Shown: one piece after another, positions 27,197 to 35,419 of the stretch
Numbering within the stretch: the stretch's first letter is position 1
Layout of the letters: the number at the start of each line of letters is the position of its first letter
Assembly: GCA_947470185.1 (NCBI GenBank)
Contig: CANIRZ010000008.1
Coordinates: forward strand, 1-54,614
Length of the DNA: 54,614 nucleotides
Source of the DNA: Sphingomonadales bacterium
GTDB taxonomy: Bacteria > Pseudomonadota > Alphaproteobacteria > Sphingomonadales > Sphingomonadaceae
Reading direction: 5' to 3'
The notes under the pieces: model-generated
Seen by the model: the letters and a program-made list of their open reading frames with translations, nothing else
Database searches by the model: none
Told to the model about the DNA's origin: nothing
Program-made: the position numbers and the translations under genes

Positions 27197-28390
27197 ATGC
27201 AACTGGAATTCAGCCCCGCAGAAATCGCCTTCCAGAAGGAAGTGCGTACATTCATCGCCGAAAATTATCCCGAGAATCTCCGCTCCGTTCAGGATGAGGG
27301 CCATGATCTTTCGAAGGAAGATTTCCTGTCATGGCATCGTATTCTCGCTAAAAAAGGCTGGATCGCACCTGCATGGCCCGTCGAATATGGGGGCACAGGC
27401 TGGACGGCTACTGAGCGTTTCATTTGGTCGGAAGAACTGGCTGCCGCTGACTGCGTAGGCACGATGCCATTCGGTCTATCGATGGTTGGTCCCGTGATCT
27501 ACACCTTCGGCACACCGGACCAGAAGGCTAAGTTCCTTCCCGGCATATTGTCGGGTGACGACTGGTGGTGTCAGGGTTATTCCGAACCCGGAGCTGGTTC
27601 CGACCTTGCATCCTTGCGTACCAAGGCTGTCCGCGACGGCGACGATTATGTCGTCAATGGCCAGAAAACGTGGACAACTATGGCGCAACATGCCGACTGG
27701 GGCTTCTTCCTCGTGCGCACCGATTCCGATGCCAAGGCGCAAGAAGGCATCAGCTTCCTGTTAATCGACATGAAGACGCCGGGCGTCACCGTGCGTCCAA
27801 TCATTACCTTGGGCGGCGAGCATGAAGTCAACGAAGTTTGGTTGGAAGATGTACGCGTGCCGGTCGCAAACCGCGTTTATGAAGAGAATAAGGGCTGGAC
27901 CTGTGCCAAGTTCCTGCTTGCGCATGAACGTACCGGCATTGCTGCCGTTGCCCGTTCGAAGCGCGGCGTTGAAAAGATCAAGGCGATTGCCCGCACCGAA
28001 CAGGACGGCGACCGCCCGTTGATCGCCAACCCATTTTTCAAGCGTAAGATTTCGGAACTTGAAATTGATCTTACCGCGCTTGAATTCACGGAATTGCGCA
28101 GTCTTGCCGGCGAAGCCTCGGGCAAGGGCCCTGGACCTGAATCGAGTTTGCTGAAAATCAAAGGTTCGGAAATTCAACAGCGGATTACCGAACTCGCACT
28201 GGAAGCCGTCGGCCATTATGGCGCGCCTTATTTCCGTGGCTTTGGCGAAGGTGACAACGAACACCCCATCGGTCCGGACTACGCACATCGCGCCGCGCCG
28301 ACCTATTTCAACACCCGCAAGACGACGATTTACGGTGGATCGAACGAGATCCAGCGCAACATCATCGCCAAGATGGTGCTGGGTATTTAA
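27197..28390 (+). CDS. Acyl-CoA dehydrogenase (first copy)
   Basis: A 397-residue FAD flavoprotein that introduces the alpha-beta double bond of an acyl-CoA. The segments GYSEPGAGSDLASLRT near 128-143, GQKTWTTMAQHADW near 154-167 and the C-terminal TTIYGGSNEIQRNIIAKMVL are family signatures. The ATG at 27197 follows AGGAGA; a GTG three nt before is in frame. It is paired with a second acyl-CoA dehydrogenase gene downstream, an arrangement seen for heterodimeric dehydrogenases of sterol/bile-acid or other substrates. Substrate unknown. Confidence 0.9.
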   Translation: MQLEFSPAEIAFQKEVRTFIAENYPENLRSVQDEGHDLSKEDFLSWHRILAKKGWIAPAWPVEYGGTGWTATERFIWSEELAAADCVGTMPFGLSMVGPVIYTFGTPDQKAKFLPGILSGDDWWCQGYSEPGAGSDLASLRTKAVRDGDDYVVNGQKTWTTMAQHADWGFFLVRTDSDAKAQEGISFLLIDMKTPGVTVRPIITLGGEHEVNEVWLEDVRVPVANRVYEENKGWTCAKFLLAHERTGIAAVARSKRGVEKIKAIARTEQDGDRPLIANPFFKRKISELEIDLTALEFTELRSLAGEASGKGPGPESSLLKIKGSEIQQRITELALEAVGHYGAPYFRGFGEGDNEHPIGPDYAHRAAPTYFNTRKTTIYGGSNEIQRNIIAKMVLGI

Positions 28391-28402
28391 TCTAACATTT
28401 AA

Positions 28403-28519
28403 CCGTCACCCTGAACCGGTTTGACCGATGGTCACTCCGTCTCAGGGTCTTAATTCGCAACGTCGAAAGTAAGATGCTGGAACGAAGTCACCGCAGGTGA
28501 AACGAGTTCAGTATGACGG
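28403..28519. repeat. Intergenic inverted-repeat element, ~117 bp
   Basis: Flanked by imperfect inverted ends: CCGTCACCCTGAAC (28403-28416) and GTTCAGTATGACGG (28506-28519), 12 of 14 positions complementary. Internal segments such as TCTCAGGGTC and GCTGGAACGAAG resemble an intergenic palindromic repeat that I recall as frequent in sphingomonad genomes. It sits in the 151-nt gap between the two acyl-CoA dehydrogenase genes and could fold as RNA, altering expression of the second gene. Copy number is unknown from this window. Confidence 0.6.
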
Positions 28520-28541
28520 GCTACTGGACGGGATAACTATA

Positions 28542-29681
28542 ATGGATTTCAGCTACACCGAAACGCAGGACATGATCCGCGACACATTGAGCCGCTTTTT
28601 GGCGGATACCTACGATTTCGACAGCCGCAGCAAGATGATCGCCAGCAGCAGCGGGCGTGATAAAGGCATTTGGAAGGCACTGGCGCAGGATCTTGGCATG
28701 CTTGGTGCGTCCTTCAGCGAAGAACATGGCGGCCTTGGTGGCGGATATCTCGAAAATGCGTTGATTATGGAAGAGCTTGGCAAGGTCATCGCGATTGAGC
28801 CTTATCTCCAGACCGTCGTCCTGGGCGGCGGTGCTTTGAAGGCTGTTGGCGGCGCTGTCGCTGACTCGGTTATCCCTGAAATCATTGGCGGAAATGTCAT
28901 AATTGGCTTTGCATATGCTGAGCCACAGGGCCGCTACAATCTCTCCAATATCCGCACAACCGCGAAGAAGGACGGCGCGGGCTATGTGTTGAACGGCCAT
29001 AAAAGCGTCGTGTACGCTGCACCATGGGCAACGCATTTGCTCGTCACCGCACGCACCGGCGGCGCGAACACCGATGTAAACGGCGTGTCTCTGTTCCTCA
29101 TCGACGCAAACGCCAAGGGCATTGTCCGCCGCGATTACCCAACGGTAGATGGTTTTCAGGCCTCTGAAATCTATTTCGAAAATGCAGCAATCCCCGGCGA
29201 TGCCCTGTTGGGCGACGAAGGCGCAGGCCTGCCGCTTATCGAACGTATCGTGGACGAAGCAACTGTTGCAGTCTGCGCAGAATCCTGCGGCGTGACCGCT
29301 AAGCTGCATCAAGGCACGCTCGAATATGCGCGCCAGCGTAACCAATTCGGTCAGCCAATTTCCCGCTTCCAAGTGCTACAGCACCGGATGGTCGACATGT
29401 TCATGGAAGTTGAGCAATCGAAATCCATGACCACCATGGCGACGCTTAAGCTTGATCTGCCCGCTGCGGAACGCATGGCGGCGGTATCGGCTTGCAAGGC
29501 GAAGGTTTCGCGCTCTGCAAAGTTTGTTGGCCAAAGCGCCATCCAAACACATGGCGGTATTGGCATTACGCAGGAATTGGCGATCGGCCATTTCTTTAAG
29601 CGGGCAACGATGATCGAGAACCAGTTCGGTTCTGCGGATCATCATTATGAACGCTTCGAACGTCTAACATTGGCGGACTAA
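28542..29681 (+). CDS. Acyl-CoA dehydrogenase (second copy)
   Basis: A 379-residue acyl-CoA dehydrogenase-fold protein, beginning MDFSYTETQDMIRDTLSRFL. YVLNGHKSVVYAAPWATHLLV near 148-168 and QTHGGIGITQELAIGHFFKR near 334-353 fit the family, but it is less canonical than the first copy, as expected for the second subunit of an alpha2beta2 dehydrogenase. The start at 28542 is chosen because the upstream in-frame extension runs into the repeat element. The two genes are about 150 nt apart. Confidence 0.87.
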   Translation: MDFSYTETQDMIRDTLSRFLADTYDFDSRSKMIASSSGRDKGIWKALAQDLGMLGASFSEEHGGLGGGYLENALIMEELGKVIAIEPYLQTVVLGGGALKAVGGAVADSVIPEIIGGNVIIGFAYAEPQGRYNLSNIRTTAKKDGAGYVLNGHKSVVYAAPWATHLLVTARTGGANTDVNGVSLFLIDANAKGIVRRDYPTVDGFQASEIYFENAAIPGDALLGDEGAGLPLIERIVDEATVAVCAESCGVTAKLHQGTLEYARQRNQFGQPISRFQVLQHRMVDMFMEVEQSKSMTTMATLKLDLPAAERMAAVSACKAKVSRSAKFVGQSAIQTHGGIGITQELAIGHFFKRATMIENQFGSADHHYERFERLTLAD

Positions 29682-29699
29682 AGCGCCACCACGTCATTT

Positions 29700-29761
29700 T
29701 TGTGCACTGCACCATTTTTTGTTGACACGGCTTGCCACTGCATTTATTGTGCAGTGCAACA
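29700..29761 (+). promoter_or_regulatory. Phasin promoter with two TGCA-type boxes (PhaR-like operator)
   Basis: TTGACA at 29722-29727 and TATTGT at 29745-29750 (17-nt spacing) form a good sigma-70-like promoter about 35 nt before the phasin ATG. Two related TGCA-rich boxes flank it: TTGTGCACTGCACCA (29700-29714) upstream, and TTGTGCAGTGCAACA (29747-29761) overlapping the -10. Such TGC..GCA motifs are known for the PHA repressor PhaR, which releases when it binds PHA granules. Regulation by PhaR here is inference; phaR is not in the window. Confidence 0.65.
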
Positions 29762-29782
29762 CAACAGAAATGGTGCTCACTT

Positions 29783-30403
29783 ATGACGCGCAAAGCAGAA
29801 ACCCCTACTTCATCGAAAACCGCTAAAGTCGCGGCGACGAAGGACGTGGCTTTGAAGGCTGCATCAAGCACCGTTGCGAAGACCAAGGTAAAAACGCCTG
29901 CTGCTTCGCTGGCTCATAAAACCGTGTCTGTTGAAACAACACCGATTGCTCAAGGAGTATCTAAGATGACTGACACTGTTAAAGCCACCACAGAAAAAGC
30001 AACTGAGTTTTTCGCAGACGTCCGCGTAAAGGCAAACGAAGCCGCTGAAAAGGGTAAGAAGTTTGTCACGGAAGCCGTCGAATTCAACAAGGCAAATGTT
30101 GACGCTGTAGTTGAAGCCGGCAAGATCGTTGCTAAGGGCGCTCAAGAAATGGGCAAGACCAATATGGAATTCGCCAAGACGAATTTCGAAAACGTCCAGG
30201 TTGCCGTTAAGGAACTGACCGCCGTGAAATCTCCAACTGATTTCGTCAAGCTGCAGGGTGAGATGGCCCGCAAGGGTTTCGACACCGCAGTTGCTCAGGG
30301 TTCAAAGAACACGGAAGCAATGGTCAAGCTGGTGAGCGAAATGTTCCAGCCAATCTCAAACCGCATCGCGGTAACGACTGAGCTTTTCAAGAAAGCTGCA
30401 TAA
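29783..30403 (+). CDS. Phasin (PHA granule-associated protein)
   Basis: A 206-residue phasin-family protein that coats PHA granules and controls their size. The N-terminal ~60 residues are Lys/Ala/Thr-rich and low complexity, much like the PhaF-type basic region; the phasin domain follows near 75-205 with ADVRVKANEAAEKGKKFVTE, EFNKANVDAVVEAG and SPTDFVKLQGEMARKGFD. It is amphipathic, with no signal peptide or membrane helix. I chose the ATG at 29783; upstream in-frame codons run through the operator box. A second in-frame ATG (29966) begins the core domain and may be an internal start. Confidence 0.88.
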   Translation: MTRKAETPTSSKTAKVAATKDVALKAASSTVAKTKVKTPAASLAHKTVSVETTPIAQGVSKMTDTVKATTEKATEFFADVRVKANEAAEKGKKFVTEAVEFNKANVDAVVEAGKIVAKGAQEMGKTNMEFAKTNFENVQVAVKELTAVKSPTDFVKLQGEMARKGFDTAVAQGSKNTEAMVKLVSEMFQPISNRIAVTTELFKKAA

Positions 30404-30507
30404 GCTTTCGAACGATATTGCGCTGGTGGGTTATGCGCCTGCCACCTTCTCTCTCTCCTCCTTTTGGTGGTGGGCAGTCGAAATAAACCGGTGCAATCCA
30501 ACGAAGA

Positions 30508-30545
30508 AGCCGTCCTTTTCCTTGGGGAAAGGGCGGTTTCTTTTT
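30508..30545 (+). terminator. Terminator after the phasin gene
   Basis: CCGTCCTTTTCC pairs with GGAAAGGGCGG across a short TTGG loop, followed by TTTCTTTTT. It lies about 105 nt after the phasin stop and before clpS, so it separates the two units. Confidence 0.7.
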
Positions 30546-30622
30546 GGTGCGACCGAATTGATGGTGAACGGGGCTTGCGGAGTCCCCCTCCCATATCCTA
30601 TTTCAGTGTTATGCAGATATAT

Positions 30623-30952
30623 ATGGCGCAAGATGATGACGATAAAAATGGTGGCAGACCGGGCGTTGGCCTTGCCACGCGCACGCGCCCGAAAACAAAG
30701 AAGCCAAGCCTGTATAAGGTGTTGCTGCTGAACGACGATTACACGCCGATGGAATTTGTCGTACATGTCCTCAAGGCGTTTTTTCAGATGGACACTGATC
30801 AAGCCACGCGGGTTATGATCCATGTACACCAAAAGGGCGTCGGCGTTTGCGGCATTTTTACCTATGAAGTGGCTGAAACAAAGGTAACGCAGGTGATGGA
30901 CTTTGCCCTGAAGAACCAGCACCCACTGCAATGCACACTTGAAAAAGATTGA
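30623..30952 (+). CDS. clpS: ATP-dependent Clp protease adaptor ClpS
   Basis: A 109-residue adaptor that hands N-end-rule substrates to Clp[21 protein letters not shown] near 32-51 and [24 protein letters not shown] near 66-89 are the N-degron-binding core. Start [11 protein letters not shown] at 30623 is preferred; an ATG at 30611 would add four residues, and neither has a strong ribosome-binding site. clpA is not adjacent here. Its TGA stop overlaps the proposed TTG start of the following SDR gene. Confidence 0.93.
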   Translation: MAQDDDDKNGGRPGVGLATRTRPKTKKPSLYKVLLLNDDYTPMEFVVHVLKAFFQMDTDQATRVMIHVHQKGVGVCGIFTYEVAETKVTQVMDFALKNQHPLQCTLEKD

Positions 30953-31677
30953 GTAAGGCGGCCCTTATCGTCGGCGCAGGTGACGCGACAGGCGGCGCAA
31001 TCGCTAAGGCCTTTGCGCGCGAAGGCTATATCGCTTGCGTCAACCGCCGTGCGCGCAATGCCGATCAACTTGAGGCTCTCGCGCAATCGATCCGCGATGA
31101 GGGTTATGAATCGCGCGCTTACCCTGCCGATGCCCGTATCGAAGACGAAATGGTCGCGATGGTCGACGCGATTGAACGCGACGTCGGGCCGATAGAAGTC
31201 GCGGTCTTTAACATCGGCGCCAACGTCAATTTCTCGGTGCTTGATATGACCGCGCAAGTGTACCGCAAGGTTTGGGAGATGGCGGCGTTCGCTGGCTTCC
31301 TTATGGGGCGTGAGGCCGCACGGCGGATGGTCAACCGGCAATCGGGCACCATCATTTTTACTGGCGCAACTGCAAGCATTCGCGGCGGCAAAGGGTTTTC
31401 AGCCTTTTCTGGCGCGAAAGGTGCATTGCGTATGCTCGCGCAGTCGATGGCGCGTGAACTTGGGCCACAGAATATACATGTCGCGCATGTCATTATCGAC
31501 GGCGGAATCGATACGGCGTTCATCCGCGGCATCCACCCTGATTTTGAAGCAGCGAAGGCCGCTGACGGTATATTGTCGCCCGATGCCATCGCGCTGCAAT
31601 ATGTGGCCTTACACAAGCAGCATCGCAGCGCCTGGACACATGAGATGGACTTGCGTCCTTGGTCGGAGAGTTTCTGA
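30949..31677 (+). CDS. SDR-family protein lacking the catalytic Ser and Tyr
   Basis: A 242-residue short-chain dehydrogenase/reductase-fold protein with a variant nucleotide-binding motif, [12 protein letters not shown], at 8-19. In the active-site region the YxxxK position reads F153-S-G-A-K157 and the usual catalytic Ser position, 13 before, is A140; only the Lys stays. I recall an SDR subgroup described as lacking the active-site Tyr, and this fits. The best start is TTG 30949, whose bases overlap the clpS stop as TTGA, giving [11 protein letters not shown]; no ATG is nearby. The stop overlaps the next gene's ATG by 1 nt (TGATG). Activity is uncertain. Confidence 0.82.
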   Translation: MSKAALIVGAGDATGGAIAKAFAREGYIACVNRRARNADQLEALAQSIRDEGYESRAYPADARIEDEMVAMVDAIERDVGPIEVAVFNIGANVNFSVLDMTAQVYRKVWEMAAFAGFLMGREAARRMVNRQSGTIIFTGATASIRGGKGFSAFSGAKGALRMLAQSMARELGPQNIHVAHVIIDGGIDTAFIRGIHPDFEAAKAADGILSPDAIALQYVALHKQHRSAWTHEMDLRPWSESF

Positions 31678-32279
31678 TGGCAAAAGGTATGGAGTTTCTT
31701 TTCGATTTTGGCGGACCGAATAGCTATCTCGCGCACAAGAGCTTGCCCGAGATCTGTGCGCGCACCGGCGCAGAGCTCGCGTATGTCCCCATTCTGCTCG
31801 GTGGCCTGTTCAAGCTGACGAACAACCAGGCGCCCATGATGCGTTATGCCGAAACGCCGGCTAAGCGGAATTACGAAATGCTCGAGTTTGACCGCTTCGT
31901 GAAGGCGCATGCGTTGCCGTTCAAGATGAACCCGCGTTTTCCGATTAACTCGCTATATCTGATGCGCGGCGCAGTTGCTGCCCAGCAGCTTGGCTGCTTT
32001 GCGCTTTATGTCGACACGGTCATGGCGGCGATGTGGGAAGACGGCAAAGACATGGGCGACGCAGAAATTGTGCGCCAAGTCCTCGACAGCGCTGGCCTCG
32101 ACAGTGCAGCCTTGCTTGCTTTGGCCGATGATCCCGATGTGAAAGCCGAGCTGATGGCGAACACCGAAGCTGCTGCAAAACGCGGCGCATTTGGCGTGCC
32201 GACCTTCTTTGTGGGCGAACAGATGTTCTGGGGTAAGGAACGGCTTGGACAGGTTGAGGCTGCGCTCACCAAATCCTAA
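31677..32279 (+). CDS. 2-hydroxychromene-2-carboxylate isomerase-like DsbA-fold protein
   Basis: A 200-residue thioredoxin-fold protein of the DsbA/GST-kappa type. FDFGGPNSYLAHKSLPEI near 9-26 and FGVPTFFVGEQMFWGKERL near 172-190 match the HCCA isomerase family, which uses glutathione to isomerise an intermediate of naphthalene breakdown; many homologues have no aromatic-degradation context and their substrate is unknown. The ATG overlaps the SDR stop (TGATG), so the two are translationally coupled. An ATG four codons in (31689) is an alternative start. Confidence 0.85.
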   Translation: MAKGMEFLFDFGGPNSYLAHKSLPEICARTGAELAYVPILLGGLFKLTNNQAPMMRYAETPAKRNYEMLEFDRFVKAHALPFKMNPRFPINSLYLMRGAVAAQQLGCFALYVDTVMAAMWEDGKDMGDAEIVRQVLDSAGLDSAALLALADDPDVKAELMANTEAAAKRGAFGVPTFFVGEQMFWGKERLGQVEAALTKS

Positions 32280-32315
32280 GTTGCGCCGCAACCAATTCCC
32301 GCTAAATACTCTGCG

Positions 32316-33596
32316 ATGGACAAAATAATCGTACGTGGCGGCAACGCACTTAAAGGCAAAATTCCGATTTCCGGTGCAAAGAACAGCGCATTGACGCTGA
32401 TCCCGTGCGCGCTGCTGACCGATGAACCGTTGACGCTGCGCAATTTACCGCGTCTGGCCGACATCGACGGCTTCCAGCATCTGATGAACCAGTTCGGCAT
32501 ATCGACCACTGTTGCGGGATCGCGGCCCGAAGATTTTGGCCGCGTCATGACCCTTGAAGCAACGCGGATTACTAGCAACGTCGCGCCTTATGACCTCGTC
32601 CGCAAAATGCGCGCATCAATCTTGGTGCTTGGGCCAATGCTGGCGCGCGCAGGTGAGGCGACAGTTTCGCTGCCCGGTGGATGCGCGATTGGCAACCGGC
32701 CGATTGACCTCCACCTAAAGGCGCTAGAGGCCTTTGGTGTCGAGATTGAAGTGGCTGCGGGCTATGTCAAAGCTATCGCCAAAAAGGGTATTCCGGGCGG
32801 CACATATACCTTCCCCGTTGTATCTGTCGGCGCAACCGAAAATGCCTTAATGGCTGCGAGCCTTGCAAAGGGCACATGCGTTTTACACAATGCGGCGCGC
32901 GAGCCTGAAATTGTTGACCTATGCAATATGCTTGTCGCCATGGGTGCGCAGATTGAAGGTATAGGCACATCTGATCTCATCATTCAGGGCAAGGACCGCT
33001 TGCATGGCGCGACCTACCGCGTGATGAGCGACCGGATCGAAGCAGGCAGCTACGCCTGTGCTGCCGCCATGACCGGCGGAGATGTTGAGCTCGTCGGTGC
33101 AAAGGCCAGTGAGATGGACGCGACGCTTGATGCCTTGCGTCAGGCCGGCGTAACCGTGGAAGATACAGGGACCGGCATACGCGTGAAGTCGGACGGCAAA
33201 TTGAAGCCGCTCACGATTTCAACTGCGCCCTATCCCGGCTTTGCCACCGACATGCAGGCGCAGTTCATGGCGATGCTCTGCATGGCAGATGGCGCCAGCG
33301 TGCTGACGGAGACCATATTTGAAAACCGCTATATGCATGTCCCCGAATTGAACCGGATGGGCGCACATATCGAAACCAAGGGCCGCACGGCTATCGTCCA
33401 TGGCGTTAAGAAACTCACGGGCGCACCAGTGATGGCAACCGACCTTCGCGCGTCGATGAGTCTAGTCATTGCGGGCTTGGTAGCAGAAGGCGAAACCCAT
33501 GTTAGCCGCCTTTATCATCTCGATCGCGGTTACGAACGCCTTGAAGAAAAGCTTCAGCTGGTGGGCGCGGACATCGAACGCGTCGGCACAGAATGA
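32316..33596 (+). CDS. murA: UDP-N-acetylglucosamine 1-carboxyvinyltransferase
   Basis: First committed step of peptidoglycan synthesis: transfer of enolpyruvate from PEP to UDP-GlcNAc in the cytosol; the target of fosfomycin. The 426 residues match the family. K22-N23 in SGAKNSAL, the active-site loop with C123 in [13 protein letters not shown], and the final [18 protein letters not shown] are diagnostic. The Cys form of the loop is present, so it should be fosfomycin-sensitive by this residue. Confidence 0.96.
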   Translation: MDKIIVRGGNALKGKIPISGAKNSALTLIPCALLTDEPLTLRNLPRLADIDGFQHLMNQFGISTTVAGSRPEDFGRVMTLEATRITSNVAPYDLVRKMRASILVLGPMLARAGEATVSLPGGCAIGNRPIDLHLKALEAFGVEIEVAAGYVKAIAKKGIPGGTYTFPVVSVGATENALMAASLAKGTCVLHNAAREPEIVDLCNMLVAMGAQIEGIGTSDLIIQGKDRLHGATYRVMSDRIEAGSYACAAAMTGGDVELVGAKASEMDATLDALRQAGVTVEDTGTGIRVKSDGKLKPLTISTAPYPGFATDMQAQFMAMLCMADGASVLTETIFENRYMHVPELNRMGAHIETKGRTAIVHGVKKLTGAPVMATDLRASMSLVIAGLVAEGETHVSRLYHLDRGYERLEEKLQLVGADIERVGTE

Positions 33597-33671
33597 AACA
33601 GCCGGTTACATTGTGACCTGGTAACGAAGCAACGGTTGCCAGAAGGACATTTTTGCGGCATCCTCTGCCGA

Positions 33672-34304
33672 GTGAATTTAGACACACCCTCCTCCCCCGT
33701 TTCAGCCAGCCGGCATCCGGTTCTGGATGCGATTAAGTTTAGTCCAATTGCGACAGTCGTCAGCGACCCGACTAAATCCGACAATCCGATTATCGCAGTC
33801 AACGCCGCGTTTTGCACACTGACCGGATATTCTGAAGCCGAAGTGCTTGGTCGGAATTGCCGTTTCTTGCGGGGGCCGGACACCGAAAATGGCCAGACCG
33901 AAAAATTGCGTTCCTCCGTATATGGTCAGCGTCCTGCTTTGGCCGAGCTTATCAACTATCGGAAAGACGGGTCACCATTTCGCAACGCTGTGATGATCGC
34001 GCCCTTGTTCGACGATCTGGGCAATCTGCAGCTTTTCGTAGGCTCGCAGATTGAGGTTTTGCCCGAGGAAGAAAGTATCGCCCTGGTGCGGCAACAACAG
34101 GCTGCACAAATTGTGGACCGCCTATCCCCACGTCAACGCGAGATATTGCAGCAAATGGCCCGCGGATTCCGCACGAAACAAATTGCGTATCGTCTGTCGC
34201 TAAGTGAAAAAACAGTTCAGATGCACCGGATGCTTATGTTTAAGAAGCTTGCGACTTCAAACGCCGCTGATGCCGTCAGAATTGCTGTAGAAGCAGGGCT
34301 TTAA
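33672..34304 (+). CDS. Blue-light LOV-HTH transcription regulator, EL222-like
   Basis: A 210-residue photoreceptor regulator closely resembling EL222 of Erythrobacter. The N-terminal LOV domain (about 20-125) holds the FMN-adduct cysteine C63 in GRNCRFLRG, the NYRKDGSPFRN motif and FVGSQIEV with the conserved Gln. A linker helix leads to a LuxR-type HTH (about 152-210: LSPRQREILQQMARGF ... LSEKTVQMHRML). In EL222, light releases the HTH and permits dimerisation on DNA. No ATG fits the start: GTG at 33672 or TTG at 33636 (12 more residues); I give the GTG. Targets are not evident nearby. Confidence 0.92.
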   Translation: MNLDTPSSPVSASRHPVLDAIKFSPIATVVSDPTKSDNPIIAVNAAFCTLTGYSEAEVLGRNCRFLRGPDTENGQTEKLRSSVYGQRPALAELINYRKDGSPFRNAVMIAPLFDDLGNLQLFVGSQIEVLPEEESIALVRQQQAAQIVDRLSPRQREILQQMARGFRTKQIAYRLSLSEKTVQMHRMLMFKKLATSNAADAVRIAVEAGL

Positions 34305-34347
34305 CTTCACATCACATGTTCTGGATCACAGGGCACATGGGTTAGTT

Positions 34348-34575
34348 TTATGTGCGCGTCATAAGCCACAATCTTATTGCGCTCGCCAGACCACATGGCG
34401 TTTCCGATTCCAGACGCGCAACATCGATCTGGGCCACAACCGCGTTTACCGGCAAGCCCTCTGCTTCCGCCGCAGCGCGCAGCCTATTCCAGAATAATGG
34501 CTCAAGGCTGATTGACGTCTGATGCCCCGCAACCGTCATGCTGCGCTTAACGGGAGGGTGGTAAATGTTGCTCAA
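34348..34575 (-). CDS. Ribbon-helix-helix domain protein
   Basis: A 75-residue protein of the RHH_4 type: KRSMTVAGHQTSISLEPLFWNRL near 8-30 forms the strand and first helix, then AEGLPVNAVVAQIDVAR and SAIRLWLM. RHH proteins bind DNA as dimers, so a regulatory role is likely but unproven. It lies 13 nt after the phaB stop. The only start in reach of a GGGA site is TTG at 34575; ATG at 34539 would give a 63-residue version lacking the first strand. Homologues beginning with YHPPVKRS support the longer form. Confidence 0.72.
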   Translation of the reverse strand: MSNIYHPPVKRSMTVAGHQTSISLEPLFWNRLRAAAEAEGLPVNAVVAQIDVARLESETPCGLASAIRLWLMTRT

Positions 34576-34588
34576 GTCCCAATGACCA

Positions 34589-35311
34589 TCAATACATGTG
34601 CTGGCCACCGTTGATCGACAAAGTCGATCCGGTAATGAACCCTGCATTGTCACTGGTCAAAAACTCAACACCGCGCGCAATTTCTTCGGGCTGCCCAAGA
34701 CGTCCAACAGGTATCTGCGCGATAATTTTTTCCATCACATTTTCAGGGATCGTCGAAAGCATTTCGGTGCCAATATATCCTGGCGCGATGGCGTTTGCGG
34801 TTACGCCGTAACGCGCGCCTTCCGCCGCAAGAGATTTTGTGAACCCGTGAATGCCGGATTTTGCGGCGGCATAGTTCACTTGGCCGATTTGGCCCCCTTG
34901 GCCGTTTACGGAGCCGATGTTGACGATGCGGCCCCATTTGCGTTCGCGCATGCCAGCAAACACCGCCTTTGCCATGTTGAAGCAGCCGGTAAGGTCAACG
35001 CGGATAACCTCGTCCCATTGCTCAAAGGTCATCTTCATCATGGTGGCGTCGCGCGTGATACCGGCGTTATTCACCATGATGTCGATCTGGCCATATTGGG
35101 CCTCAATCGCCGCACAGGCATCAATGCAGCTTTTATGGTCACCCACGTCCCATTTTTGCACCGCAATTCCGGTACGATCCGAAAACGCCTTTGCTGCGGC
35201 ATCATTGCCGCCGTAATTGGCGATGACGTGCCTGCCTTTTTCTTGCAGCTTGAGGCTAATCGCCTCTCCAATACCTCTGGTTCCCCCGGTAACCACTGCA
35301 ACTCGATTCAT
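34589..35311 (-). CDS. phaB: Acetoacetyl-CoA reductase
   Basis: NADPH-dependent reduction of acetoacetyl-CoA to (R)-3-hydroxybutyryl-CoA, the monomer for phaC. The 240-residue SDR has TGGTRGIGEAI near 8-18, NNAG near 82, and the catalytic Ser/Tyr/Lys in GSVNGQGGQIGQVNYAAAK; the start MNRVAVVTGG at 35311 follows GGGAG and fits the family better than an in-frame ATG 7 codons upstream. FabG is the close alternative, but PhaB-like features (VNGQGGQ, NGGQHMY end) are stronger. phaA is not in the window. Confidence 0.88.
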   Translation of the reverse strand: MNRVAVVTGGTRGIGEAISLKLQEKGRHVIANYGGNDAAAKAFSDRTGIAVQKWDVGDHKSCIDACAAIEAQYGQIDIMVNNAGITRDATMMKMTFEQWDEVIRVDLTGCFNMAKAVFAGMRERKWGRIVNIGSVNGQGGQIGQVNYAAAKSGIHGFTKSLAAEGARYGVTANAIAPGYIGTEMLSTIPENVMEKIIAQIPVGRLGQPEEIARGVEFLTSDNAGFITGSTLSINGGQHMY

Positions 35312-35419
35312 AAACGCTCCCTTGCCAAACAACTGCTGCGATAATTAATGCGGCGAAGGGCAAGCGCAAGTTGCCGTGAACGTTAGCACAAACAATTTAC
35401 CAACCGCCTGGGCGGTGCG

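Noticed and set aside
34589-35311. phaB could be fabG
   Set aside because: It is separated from the fatty-acid gene fabD by 18 kb, lies in a PHA region, and its VNGQGGQ and C-terminal NGGQHMY fit acetoacetyl-CoA reductase better.
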